From positions 1 to 64,000 of the forward strand of contig CAWIXH010000003.1 in NCBI GenBank assembly GCA_963839995.1: a stretch of 64,000 nucleotides of DNA, given 5' to 3'. Positions 50,972 to 58,576 of this stretch are shown one piece after another. Below the pieces are notes generated by a model. That model saw nothing but the letters and a program-made list of their open reading frames with translations, searched no databases and was not told the origin of the DNA. Positions within the stretch are counted from its first letter, which is position 1. Each line of letters opens with the position of its first letter. The stretch comes from CAWIUB01 sp963839995 (GTDB taxonomy: Bacteria; Actinomycetota; Actinomycetes; Mycobacteriales; Jatrophihabitantaceae). A program made the position numbers and the translations under genes.

Positions 50972-52588
50972 TCAACTGCTGCCCAGGACGACCTTGACAC
51001 TCGTCTCCTTGTTCCCGCGGAAGTAGCGCACCGCCACCGTCTCGCCGGGTGCGCGGGCCTGGACGGTCACCGTCAGCTCGTCCGCGGAATCGATGAGTGT
51101 GGTGTCGAGCACGGTGATCACGTCACCGGCCTTGAGGCCCGCCTTGTCGCCGGGCCCGCCGGGGGACACTTGCACTATATAGGCGCCTTCGCGGCTGCCG
51201 TCAGTGACACTGCGGGTGGCCAGGCCGATGGACGCGTGCACTGCCTTGCCGGTGCGGATCAGCTGCTGTGCGATGGAGCGCGCCTCGTTGATCGGGATCG
51301 CGAAACCGAGCCCGATGCTGCCACTCGTCCCGGATCCGTTTTGCGTGGGCAACGAGGCGATCGCCGAGTTGATACCGATCAACGCGCCGGACGCGTCGAC
51401 CAGGGCACCACCGGAGTTGCCGGGGTTGATGGCGGCGTCGGTCTGGATGGCGTCGATCACCGCATCGGTATCGCTGCCCTCGCCGGACAGGTGCACCGGG
51501 CGCCCGAGCGCCGAGACGATCCCGGTCGTCACCGTGCCTCGCAACCCGAGCGGCGACCCGATCGCCACGACCGGGTCGCCGACCGCAATCTTGTCCGAGT
51601 CGCCGAGGGACGCGACGGTTAGCTTCGGCGTGGTGACCTTGAGGACCGCCAGGTCGGTCTGCGTGTCGCGCCCGACCAGAGCGGCCACCTGGCTGGACTT
51701 GTCGTTGAACGTCACCCGAATCGTGCCGCCAGTCACCCCAGCCGAGACCACGTGGTTGTTCGTCAAGATGTAGCCGCCCTTGTCGATGATCACGCCCGAG
51801 CCAGTGTCCGACTCGTCGGCCGTACTCACGTCGATCGACACGACGGCCGGTGAGACACGCTGCGCGATGTCGGCAACTGAGCCGGGTGGCCGGTTGGCGG
51901 GCGTGCCGGTGTTGGCCAGCGAGACGTCGCCATTGTGCAGGGCGCGGTTGGCCCGGTCGGCCAGCCAGTACCCGGCTCCGCCGCCGAGGGTGCCGGCAAG
52001 CAGCGCCACGAGCAGGCCCCACACGAGCGCGCTGAGCCCGAACCGGCCGCGTCGACGCGCCGTGTCTGCCGGGGCCGACTCCTCGACGCCCAGCGCCTCG
52101 TCGGCGTCGAGCTGTTCGACGTCGGCGTCGGGGTCGAGCTGCGCGGGCTGGCCGGCCCGGAACACGGCCGGGCGACCCAGCCAGAAGGGCGAGTTCGGGT
52201 CACGCCAGGGGTCGCGCTGCGCGTCAGGCTTCCACCACGGCGACTCCTGCCGATACAGCGTCGGCACGATGCGACTGCCGGGCGCAGGCGCGAAACTGCC
52301 GTCGCCGACCCGGCCAAACGCTGCGGTCAGCTGCGGGTGGACCGGCGGGGCGACCTCGGCGTGTACCGGGGGGATCCGCTCACCGGGCCTGGGCGCGAAC
52401 GGCTCGGCCGATCCGCTCGGGCGGCCGAACTCGGCCCGCTCCTCGGGCGAGACGGTGGGCGGTGGCGGGGAGTAGGCCGGCTGCGAGTCGCGCGGTGCGA
52501 ACGATTCAGCGACGCCGGGCGGCCGGGCGAACGCCGCGTCGTCGGCATCGGCCGGATCCGGCCAGCCGGCGGTGACGTCGTCGCCCAT
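50972..52588 (-). CDS. htrA: HtrA-type membrane-anchored serine protease with PDZ domain
   Basis: A 538-aa envelope protease. Residues 1-180 form a Pro-rich cytoplasmic tail with repeated F-A-P/R motifs; a membrane helix is at 184-206; the protease domain has H279 (ILTNNHVVSAG), D312 (TDLAVLK) and S392 (INPGNSGGAL); the PDZ domain is at about 440-530 (GLKAGDVITVLDTTLIDSADE). In mycobacteria HtrA is part of the SigE envelope-stress circuit and affects anti-sigma stability. It lies in the same operon direction as sigE and the anti-sigma gene. Confidence 0.93.
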   Translation of the reverse strand: MGDDVTAGWPDPADADDAAFARPPGVAESFAPRDSQPAYSPPPPTVSPEERAEFGRPSGSAEPFAPRPGERIPPVHAEVAPPVHPQLTAAFGRVGDGSFAPAPGSRIVPTLYRQESPWWKPDAQRDPWRDPNSPFWLGRPAVFRAGQPAQLDPDADVEQLDADEALGVEESAPADTARRRGRFGLSALVWGLLVALLAGTLGGGAGYWLADRANRALHNGDVSLANTGTPANRPPGSVADIAQRVSPAVVSIDVSTADESDTGSGVIIDKGGYILTNNHVVSAGVTGGTIRVTFNDKSSQVAALVGRDTQTDLAVLKVTTPKLTVASLGDSDKIAVGDPVVAIGSPLGLRGTVTTGIVSALGRPVHLSGEGSDTDAVIDAIQTDAAINPGNSGGALVDASGALIGINSAIASLPTQNGSGTSGSIGLGFAIPINEARSIAQQLIRTGKAVHASIGLATRSVTDGSREGAYIVQVSPGGPGDKAGLKAGDVITVLDTTLIDSADELTVTVQARAPGETVAVRYFRGNKETSVKVVLGSS

Positions 52589-52635
52589 GTACTCGCTCGC
52601 CCTTCACATCGCCAGGTGTCGGGTTCGAGTCTGCC

Positions 52636-53007
52636 TCAGCGGCCCCCGAGTCGCCCAATCAAGCGGGTAGGGAGGTGCTTAGCGTCGTTGCGCGGATCGG
52701 GCTGGGTGCCGTACGCGGGGAATACGGCCGCACCGCTCGGGTCGAGAGCCAGCGCGGACGTGGGCAGCGGCGTCGTCACCGGGACGGCACGCAGCCGGTC
52801 GAGCAACCCGATGGGTAGTGCAGGCGCCGGCGCGGCGCGCAACGCGAAGGCGGCCTCGCGCTGTACGGCGACGGCGTGCGCGCAGTCCGGGCAGCATTGC
52901 AAATGCCGCTGCGCCCGCTCGCGGGCCACGCGAGAGAGCATCCCGTCGGCGTAGGCGGCAATCGCCTCGTCGGACAGGTGCTGGCTGGGCAGCATTGGAC
53001 GACTCAT
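52636..53007 (-). CDS. rseA: zinc-finger anti-sigma factor (RseA-like)
   Basis: A 123-aa protein with a zf-HC2/ZAS domain near the N-terminus: AAYADGMLSRVARERAQRHLQCCPDC, with the H-x3-C-x2-C pattern. There is no membrane helix. The ATG overlaps the sigE stop in an ATGA, fixing the partnership. It should sequester SigE until envelope or redox stress. The tail is Pro-rich and variable. Confidence 0.88.
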   Translation of the reverse strand: MSRPMLPSQHLSDEAIAAYADGMLSRVARERAQRHLQCCPDCAHAVAVQREAAFALRAAPAPALPIGLLDRLRAVPVTTPLPTSALALDPSGAAVFPAYGTQPDPRNDAKHLPTRLIGRLGGR

Positions 53008-53597
53008 GTCGTTCCCAGCACTGGAACTCCGGGCTCGACCGGCCGCACGCCAGGTGCCCGGTGGGCGAGCGCCTCCCGCAGGAGCACCCGCCCGCGGTGG
53101 ATGCGCGACCGAACCGTGCCTACCTTGATCCCGAGCGTCGCAGCGATCTCCTCGTAGGACAGCTCCTCCAAGTCGCAGAGCACCACAGCGGCGCGGAAGT
53201 CGGCGGGCAAGGCGTCGAGAGCCTGCTGGATCTCCGGGTCGAGGTGCAGCTCGTGGTACGCCTGCTCGGGACCGGCAGACGTCGCCGCAAGCCGATCACC
53301 GGCGTCTTCCGGCAGCGCATCGAAGCGAATCCGCTGGCGGCGACGGGCCATGTCGAGGAACAGGTTCGTGGTGATGCGGTGCAGCCAGCCCTCGAACGTC
53401 CCGGGCTGGTACTCGGCGAGGGACTTGAACACCCGGACGAACGTCTCCTGAGTGAGGTCCTCGGCGTCGGCTCGGTTGCCCGACAGGCGGTACGCCAGTC
53501 GGTAAACGCGGTCTGCGTGCTCGCGCACCACCTCGTCCCACGTCGGCGGCGTCCAGCCAGTCTGGACGGCGCCCTCGGAACTCTCGTGTGCTGCCAC
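53004..53597 (-). CDS. sigE: ECF sigma factor SigE
   Basis: A 197-aa ECF sigma: region 2 (YRLSGNRADAEDLTQETFVRVF, GTFEGWLHRITTNLFLDMARRR) and region 4 (LPADFRAAVVLCDLEELSYEEIAATLGIKVGTVRSRIHRGR). Operon order sigE-anti-sigma-htrA-tatB matches M. tuberculosis Rv1221-Rv1224. ATG 53597. A GGAAC-N17-CGTT promoter lies 75 bp upstream, suggesting autoregulation. N-terminus has the extra charged segment found in SigE. Confidence 0.93.
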   Translation of the reverse strand: MAAHESSEGAVQTGWTPPTWDEVVREHADRVYRLAYRLSGNRADAEDLTQETFVRVFKSLAEYQPGTFEGWLHRITTNLFLDMARRRQRIRFDALPEDAGDRLAATSAGPEQAYHELHLDPEIQQALDALPADFRAAVVLCDLEELSYEEIAATLGIKVGTVRSRIHRGRVLLREALAHRAPGVRPVEPGVPVLGTT

Positions 53598-53671
53598 TGC
53601 CTACCCACCCCATCTGCCGACACCGGCACCCGTGTGCAACCAGGCAACCAGCCTCGGCTTACGTTTCGGTG

Positions 53672-53698
53672 AACGCCTCAGCGATTCCTCACGTTCCC
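53672..53698 (-). promoter_or_regulatory. predicted ECF (SigE/SigH-type) autoregulatory promoter
   Basis: On the minus strand GGGAAC (53693-53698) and CGTT (53672-53675) are separated by 17 bases, matching the GGAAC-N16-18-CGTT consensus. It lies about 75 bases upstream of sigE in the region shared with the divergent methyltransferase. Confidence 0.6.
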
Positions 53699-53818
53699 GA
53701 GCGGTCGATCCGAATTGCACAGCGTCGTGGACGCGGCGATGGCGAACCTAGGCAAGAACTGTGCATCAGCTGTGCAGCACGGGACAGACCTGGTAATGGT
53801 TCGATGCGGTACGCGCAC

Positions 53819-53824
53819 TAGTCT
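53819..53824 (+). promoter_or_regulatory. -10 box for leaderless O-methyltransferase
   Basis: TAGTCT ends six bases before the ATG at 53831. Confidence 0.45.
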
Positions 53825-53830
53825 GCCCGC

Positions 53831-54472
53831 ATGGCCGAACCCATGATCGGGATCGCCAGCCTGGCGTTCGTCGAGAACTGGCTGGACGAGGACGAACCGC
53901 TCGTCGACGCACGCGCCCACGCGGCCGAACTCGGCACCTGCGTGCCGATCGGCCCGGGCGGGGCGGCGGTGCTGCGGTTCCTGGCGGCCGCAGTCGGCGC
54001 CAAGGCGGTGGTCGAGGTCGGCACCGGCGCCGGCACGTCCGGACTGTGGCTGCTGCGCGGCATGCGTCCGGACGGGGTGCTCACGACCGTCGATATCGAG
54101 TCCGAGCACCAGCGTCTGGCCCGGGAAACGTACCTCGCGGCAGGGATCCCGGCCAACCGATTCCGCTTGATCAACGGGTCGGCCTCGGACGTTCTCCCCC
54201 GGCTCACCGACGGGGCGTACGACTTGGTGTTCGTCGACGCCGACAAGACCGGCTACCTGGACTACCTGACGCAGGCGATACGGTTACTGCGTCCGGGCGG
54301 CGTGGTGGCGTTCGACAATGCGCTGCGGCGCGACCAGGTCGCCGACCCGGCCGCCCGGGACGCCGCCACGATCACTACCCGCGAACTCGTGCGGACGGTG
54401 CGCGACGACCAGCGCCTCGTCCCCGCGCTGCTCCCGGTGAGTGACGGCCTGCTGGTCGCCGTGAAGGTCTAA
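53831..54472 (+). CDS. class I SAM-dependent O-methyltransferase (Rv1220c-like)
   Basis: A 213-aa catechol-type O-methyltransferase: VVEVGTGAGTSGLWLLRGM binds SAM, VDIESEHQRLARETY continues the site, and DLVFVDADKTGYLDYL with PGGVVAFDNALRR supplies the metal ligands. Divergent from sigE, as Rv1220c is. The insertion sequence that follows duplicated AACT directly over its TAA stop without changing the protein. Confidence 0.92.
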   Translation: MAEPMIGIASLAFVENWLDEDEPLVDARAHAAELGTCVPIGPGGAAVLRFLAAAVGAKAVVEVGTGAGTSGLWLLRGMRPDGVLTTVDIESEHQRLARETYLAAGIPANRFRLINGSASDVLPRLTDGAYDLVFVDADKTGYLDYLTQAIRLLRPGGVVAFDNALRRDQVADPAARDAATITTRELVRTVRDDQRLVPALLPVSDGLLVAVKV

Positions 54473-54474
54473 CT

Positions 54475-56197
54475 ACTTCGACCTGAAAAAGTCGGCGCGG
54501 ATCTCATCGACTGGGTCAGCCGAAACCGGCTCGACTCCGTCCGGCTACTGATCAGATCTCCTTGTTTTGTAGGGGATTCGGCTCGGCGTGCCGTCGGGTT
54601 GGAGGTCTAGTCTTGCGGGATCATGGTCTCGGCGGTGGTCGGGTCGAGCCGGGAGTGCGGATGCTGCGGACGCGGGCGGAGCAGGTCAGCTTGTGGGAGG
54701 CGGTGCTGCCTGAGCAGGTGCGGCGACTGCCGGAGGAGCTGGCACGGGTGGATCGCCTGCTCGATGACCCGGCGTTCTTTGCGCCGTTCGTGGCGTTCTT
54801 CGACCCACGAGTGGGCCGGCCGTCTACGCCGATGGAGACCTACCTGCGGTTGATGTTCTTGAAGTTCCGGTATCGGCTGGGCTTCGAGTCGCTGTGCCGG
54901 GAGGTGACCGACTCGATCACGTGGCGGCGGTTCTGCCGGATCCCGCTGGATGGGTCGGTGCCGCACCCGACGACATTGATGAAGCTGACGACGCGCTGCG
55001 GCACGGCCGCAGTGGATGGGCTGAATGAAGCGCTGCTGGCGAAGGCGGCCGAGGCGAAGCTGCTGCGCACCACGCGGCTGCGCGCGGACACGACGGTGGT
55101 GCCGGCGAACGTCGCCTACCCGACCGATTCGGGGTTGTTGGCCAAGGCGGTGCGGCGGATCGCGGCGACCGGCCGGCGGATCCAGGCCGCTGGTGGCGCG
55201 ACGCGCACCAAGGTCCGGGACCGGTCCCGGGTGGCCGGCAAACGGGCGCACGGGATCGCGGCGAAGCTGCGCCTGCGCGCCGCGGCGGGGCGTGACGAGG
55301 CGCAGGCCACGGTGCGGCGGATCACCGGGGAACTGGCCGGGCTGGCCGAGAAGGCCGCCCGCGACGCCGAGCGGCTGCTCAGCAACGCCCGCCGGGCGCT
55401 GCGCGGTGCCCAGCTCAAGGCCGAACGGCTTGCGGCAGTGGGGGTGCGTGACGCGGCGGCGGGCCGGCGCCGCGGACGACTGCGGCGGGCGGTGAATGAC
55501 CTGGTCGAGCTGCTGGAAGCGACCCTGCGCATCGCCGCGCAGACCCGGCAACGCGTCGCCGGCACAACACCGGATGGGGCGACACGGCGGGTCAGCCTGC
55601 ACGACCCGGACGCCCGCCCGATCGCCAAGGGCCGCCTCGGCAAGCCGGTCGAGTTCGGGTACAAGGGCCAGGTCGTGGACAACGACGACGGCGTCGTGCT
55701 CGACCACACCGTCGAGCCTGGCAACCCCGCCGACGCGCCGCAGCTCGCCCCCGCCGTCGGACGCGTCATCCGTCGTACGAACCGCCGCCCCCGCACGGTA
55801 ACCGCGGATCGCGGCTACGGAGAGAAGAAGGTCGACGACGACCTGCACGCGCAAGGTGTGCGCACCGTCGTCATCCCCCGCAAAGGCAGACCCGGCACGG
55901 CCCGCCAGGCCGAGGAACGCAGGCCCGCGTTCCGGCGGACCGTGAAATGGCGAACCGGCAGCGAAGGCCGGATCAGCAGCCTCAAACGCGGGTACGGATG
56001 GGACCGCACCCGCCTCGACGGCACCCAGGGAGCCCGGATCTGGGCCGGCCACGGGGTCTTGACCCACAACCTGGTCAAGATCGGCAACCTCGCCAGCTGA
56101 AACCACCCACCGGCGACGATCAACACCATCCGACCCACCCGCCGGCCAGCCGCCCGACGACCACACTCACCGACGCCCGACTTTTTCAGGTCGAAGT
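54475..56197 (+). mobile_element. IS element (ISNCY-like) with 4-bp target duplication
   Basis: Perfect 21-bp terminal inverted repeats begin ACTTCGACCTGAAAAAGTCG at both ends (54475 and 56197). AACT is duplicated at 54471-54474 and 56198-56201. The element is 1723 bp with one intact transposase. It sits exactly between the convergent stops of the methyltransferase and vapC genes; removing it and one AACT restores a CTAACTAG junction. Confidence 0.9.
54661..56100 (+). CDS. DDE transposase (ISNCY-like, DUF772 N-terminus)
   Basis: A 479-aa transposase. PSTPMETYLRLMFLKFRYRLGFESLCREVTDSITW is the DUF772-type N-terminus (in two pieces), LRADTTVVPANVAYPTDSGLL holds the first catalytic Asp, FGYKGQVVDNDDGVVLDHTV the second region, and VTADRGYGEKKVDDDL plus KWRTGSEGRISSLKRGYGWDR the third. 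A long Arg/Ala helical insert is in the middle. ATG 54661; earlier in-frame starts exist to 54562. Likely functional. Family name is a judgement from layout. Confidence 0.85.
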   Translation: MLRTRAEQVSLWEAVLPEQVRRLPEELARVDRLLDDPAFFAPFVAFFDPRVGRPSTPMETYLRLMFLKFRYRLGFESLCREVTDSITWRRFCRIPLDGSVPHPTTLMKLTTRCGTAAVDGLNEALLAKAAEAKLLRTTRLRADTTVVPANVAYPTDSGLLAKAVRRIAATGRRIQAAGGATRTKVRDRSRVAGKRAHGIAAKLRLRAAAGRDEAQATVRRITGELAGLAEKAARDAERLLSNARRALRGAQLKAERLAAVGVRDAAAGRRRGRLRRAVNDLVELLEATLRIAAQTRQRVAGTTPDGATRRVSLHDPDARPIAKGRLGKPVEFGYKGQVVDNDDGVVLDHTVEPGNPADAPQLAPAVGRVIRRTNRRPRTVTADRGYGEKKVDDDLHAQGVRTVVIPRKGRPGTARQAEERRPAFRRTVKWRTGSEGRISSLKRGYGWDRTRLDGTQGARIWAGHGVLTHNLVKIGNLAS

Positions 56198-56199
56198 AA

Positions 56200-56631
56200 C
56201 TAGCTGGCTGCCGGAACGGTCCAGCGCAGTCCCGGGAACCGCGCGAAGTCGCGGTCGAACGTGGCTACCTCGGCGCCGAGGTCGACGGTTATCGCGGCGA
56301 GGTAGGCGTCCGCTGCAAGGTCTCCGGTCGCGGACGACTCGCGGCACAGGCGATCGAAGATCGTGAGGTGCGCCAGACCAGGTTCAGCGGCCAGATGGAA
56401 CTCGTGGTCGCGTATCCGCGTGACGAAGTCGAAGGCCTCGGCGATTGGGGTTGGAATCGGAAAGATCCTCGGGTTGGTCGTCAGCCGGACGAACGATGCC
56501 CACACGACCGCCGGGATGCCGAAGACCTGCTGGCGGTCATAAAGTCCGTCGAACCAGGCGAACGCCGCCTGGTGATGGACATGATCCTCGCGGTGGATCG
56601 CCACGACGACGTTGACGTCGAGCAGGATCAC
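56200..56631 (-). CDS. vapC: VapC-type PIN-domain toxin, intact
   Basis: A 143-aa PIN protein: ILLDVNVVVAIHREDHVHH (first Asp), FVRLTTNPRIFP, and TGDLAADAYLAAITVDLGAEVATFDRDFARF with the later Asp residues. GTG 56631 shares GTGA with the vapB stop. Its stop (56200-56202) overlaps the IS target duplication but is unchanged. Unlike the vapC at 800-1203 this copy has an open frame. Confidence 0.88.
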   Translation of the reverse strand: MILLDVNVVVAIHREDHVHHQAAFAWFDGLYDRQQVFGIPAVVWASFVRLTTNPRIFPIPTPIAEAFDFVTRIRDHEFHLAAEPGLAHLTIFDRLCRESSATGDLAADAYLAAITVDLGAEVATFDRDFARFPGLRWTVPAAS

Positions 56632-56885
56632 CGAAGCTTCTCTGCAGGCAAGGCCTCGTCGAGCGCCTCCCACATCGACCGGTTCGAACTCGGGTCGATG
56701 CCCGGCCGCATCCCGGTCCCGCCTCGGAAGACCGGAATTCGCGGTCGCTCATGCCCGCCAGCCGAGCTTGCCAGCTCACGGCGTAAGGCATCCTCGACCA
56801 GCTCGCCGAGTGTGATGCCGCGGTTCCGGGCCCGCCGCCTGGCGTTCTCGAGCACGTGCTGATCGACGTTCACCGTGGTGCGCAT
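56628..56885 (-). CDS. vapB: VapB-type antitoxin
   Basis: An 85-aa antitoxin: RTTVNVDQHVLENARRRARNRGITLGELVEDALRRELAS is a ribbon-helix-helix DNA-binding region, followed by a Gly/Arg-rich and then helical C-terminal toxin-binding tail. Overlaps vapC by 4 nt. A TACCCT box ends seven bases before the ATG, and TGATGC-N10-GCATCA around it is a plausible operator. Confidence 0.85.
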   Translation of the reverse strand: MRTTVNVDQHVLENARRRARNRGITLGELVEDALRRELASSAGGHERPRIPVFRGGTGMRPGIDPSSNRSMWEALDEALPAEKLR

Positions 56886-56890
56886 GATGC

Positions 56891-57397
56891 TCAGGGTAGC
56901 GCATCATCCGCATCAAGATCGAGAACCATCCGCTCCTCCAGCCGGTTGGGTTCGCCGGGCAGCACCGGCCGGATGTCGCCGGTCGGCACGAAGCCCGCGC
57001 GCGAATAGACAGCGCGAGCGGGCTGGTTGTCGACCACCACACACAACGACAGCCGCGCCGCGCCCTCGGAGCGGGCCCAGCTGACGACGGCGGATACTAG
57101 CAGCCCGCCGACGCCCTGGCCGCGCGCCCGCGGCGCCACCCACATCGAGACCAGGTGCCGTTCGTCGGCCGGCAACTCGTCGAACGCCAGGCCCGCAGCC
57201 AGCCCTACCGGTTCGTCGCCGTCAACCGCGACGAACCTGCCTGGCCGGGCCGCCCGCTCGCGCCAGGTCGACGCGTCGAACGCGGCTTCGTGAGCATGCG
57301 TGGAGCCGAACGCCGAGGGCGCGTCGCGCAACGCGGCTAGGCGAACGTCGCGCAGCAACGCCCAATCCCCCTCCGTCAGGGGCCTGATCCGGATCAT
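56891..57397 (-). CDS. GNAT acetyltransferase
   Basis: A 168-aa GNAT protein: IRIRPLTEGDWALLRDVRLAAL at the start, LVSMWVAPRARGQGVGGLLVSAVVSWA containing the acetyl-CoA loop R-x-x-G-x-G, and LSLCVVVDNQPARAVYSRAGF. ATG 57397 starts at the domain; an ATG at 57427 and further upstream start are possible. Acceptor unknown. It lies six bases upstream of vapB on the same strand and its 3' end carries the vapB promoter. Confidence 0.88.
   Translation of the reverse strand: MIRIRPLTEGDWALLRDVRLAALRDAPSAFGSTHAHEAAFDASTWRERAARPGRFVAVDGDEPVGLAAGLAFDELPADERHLVSMWVAPRARGQGVGGLLVSAVVSWARSEGAARLSLCVVVDNQPARAVYSRAGFVPTGDIRPVLPGEPNRLEERMVLDLDADDALP
56893..56898 (-). promoter_or_regulatory. -10 box and putative operator of vapBC
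   Basis: TACCCT (minus strand) ends seven bases before the vapB ATG; the inverted repeat TGATGC-N10-GCATCA overlaps both. This repeats the design seen for the vapB gene at 523. Confidence 0.5.
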
Positions 57398-57478
57398 GCC
57401 CGCAGTCTGCTCGGCCCCGTTGGCCATCGGCACACGGCATACTCAGATTGGTCGCTAACAGCGCTGTGAGGGGTGGAG

Positions 57479-58576
57479 ATGGTCATCGATTCGGTCCGCG
57501 TCGTCGGCCTGGGCAAGGTGGGCGAGCTAGTGGCCACGCTGTTGTGTGACTCGGGCTTCACCGTCACTGCTTATGACGCCCGGCCCCGCACTGGTCTGCC
57601 GTTCGAGTCGGCCCAGCTCGACGTGCGCGACGACACGGCCGTGCGCCGGGCGCTGTCGGGCGCCGACGCCGTGGTCTCGTGCCTGCCGTTCCACCTCAAC
57701 CTCGGTGTGGCAGAGGCGGCTCACGACATCGGCGTTCATTACTTCGACCTGACCGAGGACGTGCCCACCACGAACCGGGTCAAGGAGCTCGCCGCCAAGG
57801 GAGGTGAGCTCCTCTATGCGCCGCAGTGCGGTCTAGCCCCAGGGCTCATCGGGATCATCGGCGCTGCACTGACGAAGCCGTTCGACGAGATCCGCAGCAT
57901 CGAGCTCAAGGTGGGCGCCCTGCCCCGCCACCCGGCTGGCCTGCTCGGGTATGCCTTCAACTGGTCACCCGAGGGCGTCGTCAACGAGTACCTGAACGAT
58001 TGCGAGGTGCTGCGCGGCGGGGTCCGGCAGATGGTGCCGGCGATGACCGAACTGGAACGGGTCGTCATCGGTGGGCACGAGCTGGAGGCCGCGCTGACCT
58101 CCGGCGGCCTGGGCACCATGTGCGAGACGTTCGAGGGACGGGTGCAGCGGCTGGACTACAAGACCATGCGCTACCCCGGGCACTTCACGCTGATGCGGTT
58201 CTTCTTCGACGAGCTGGGCCTGCGCAACAGGCGCGAGCTCGCCGGCGAGATCCTGGTGAACGCCAAGCCACCCGTCGACGACGACGTCGTCTACCTGTAC
58301 GCCGCCGTCGAGGGGCTCGCCACGGGAGACGGCGACACCGCGCCCGGACAGCTCACCCGCAAGCAATATGTCCGCGCCTACCAGCCTTTGAAGATCAACG
58401 GACGTCTGTGGCGGGCCATTTCGTGGACCACGGCCGCATCAGCTGCCGGCGTCGTGGAGCTGGTGGCCGGAGGGCAGCTGCCGGCCCGCGGCTTCATCCA
58501 GCAAGAGGAGATCCCCTTTGACGCGTTGCTCGCGACGCGCAACGGCGCTCGCTTCGCCGAACTAGGAACGGTGTGA
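57479..58576 (+). CDS. saccharopine-dehydrogenase-family (lysine-epsilon-dehydrogenase-like) oxidoreductase
   Basis: A 365-aa protein with a Rossmann N-terminus (VRVVGLGKVGELVATLL), a central ADAVVSCLPFHLNLGVAEAA, APQCGLAPGLIGIIG, and a C-terminal saccharopine-dehydrogenase domain (PGHFTLMRFFFDELGLR). Its stop overlaps the start of an L-aminoadipate-semialdehyde dehydrogenase-like gene, so it most likely produces that semialdehyde from lysine. ATG 57479 with AGGGG eight bases upstream; GTG 57473 is an alternative. Confidence 0.82.
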   Translation: MVIDSVRVVGLGKVGELVATLLCDSGFTVTAYDARPRTGLPFESAQLDVRDDTAVRRALSGADAVVSCLPFHLNLGVAEAAHDIGVHYFDLTEDVPTTNRVKELAAKGGELLYAPQCGLAPGLIGIIGAALTKPFDEIRSIELKVGALPRHPAGLLGYAFNWSPEGVVNEYLNDCEVLRGGVRQMVPAMTELERVVIGGHELEAALTSGGLGTMCETFEGRVQRLDYKTMRYPGHFTLMRFFFDELGLRNRRELAGEILVNAKPPVDDDVVYLYAAVEGLATGDGDTAPGQLTRKQYVRAYQPLKINGRLWRAISWTTAASAAGVVELVAGGQLPARGFIQQEEIPFDALLATRNGARFAELGTV

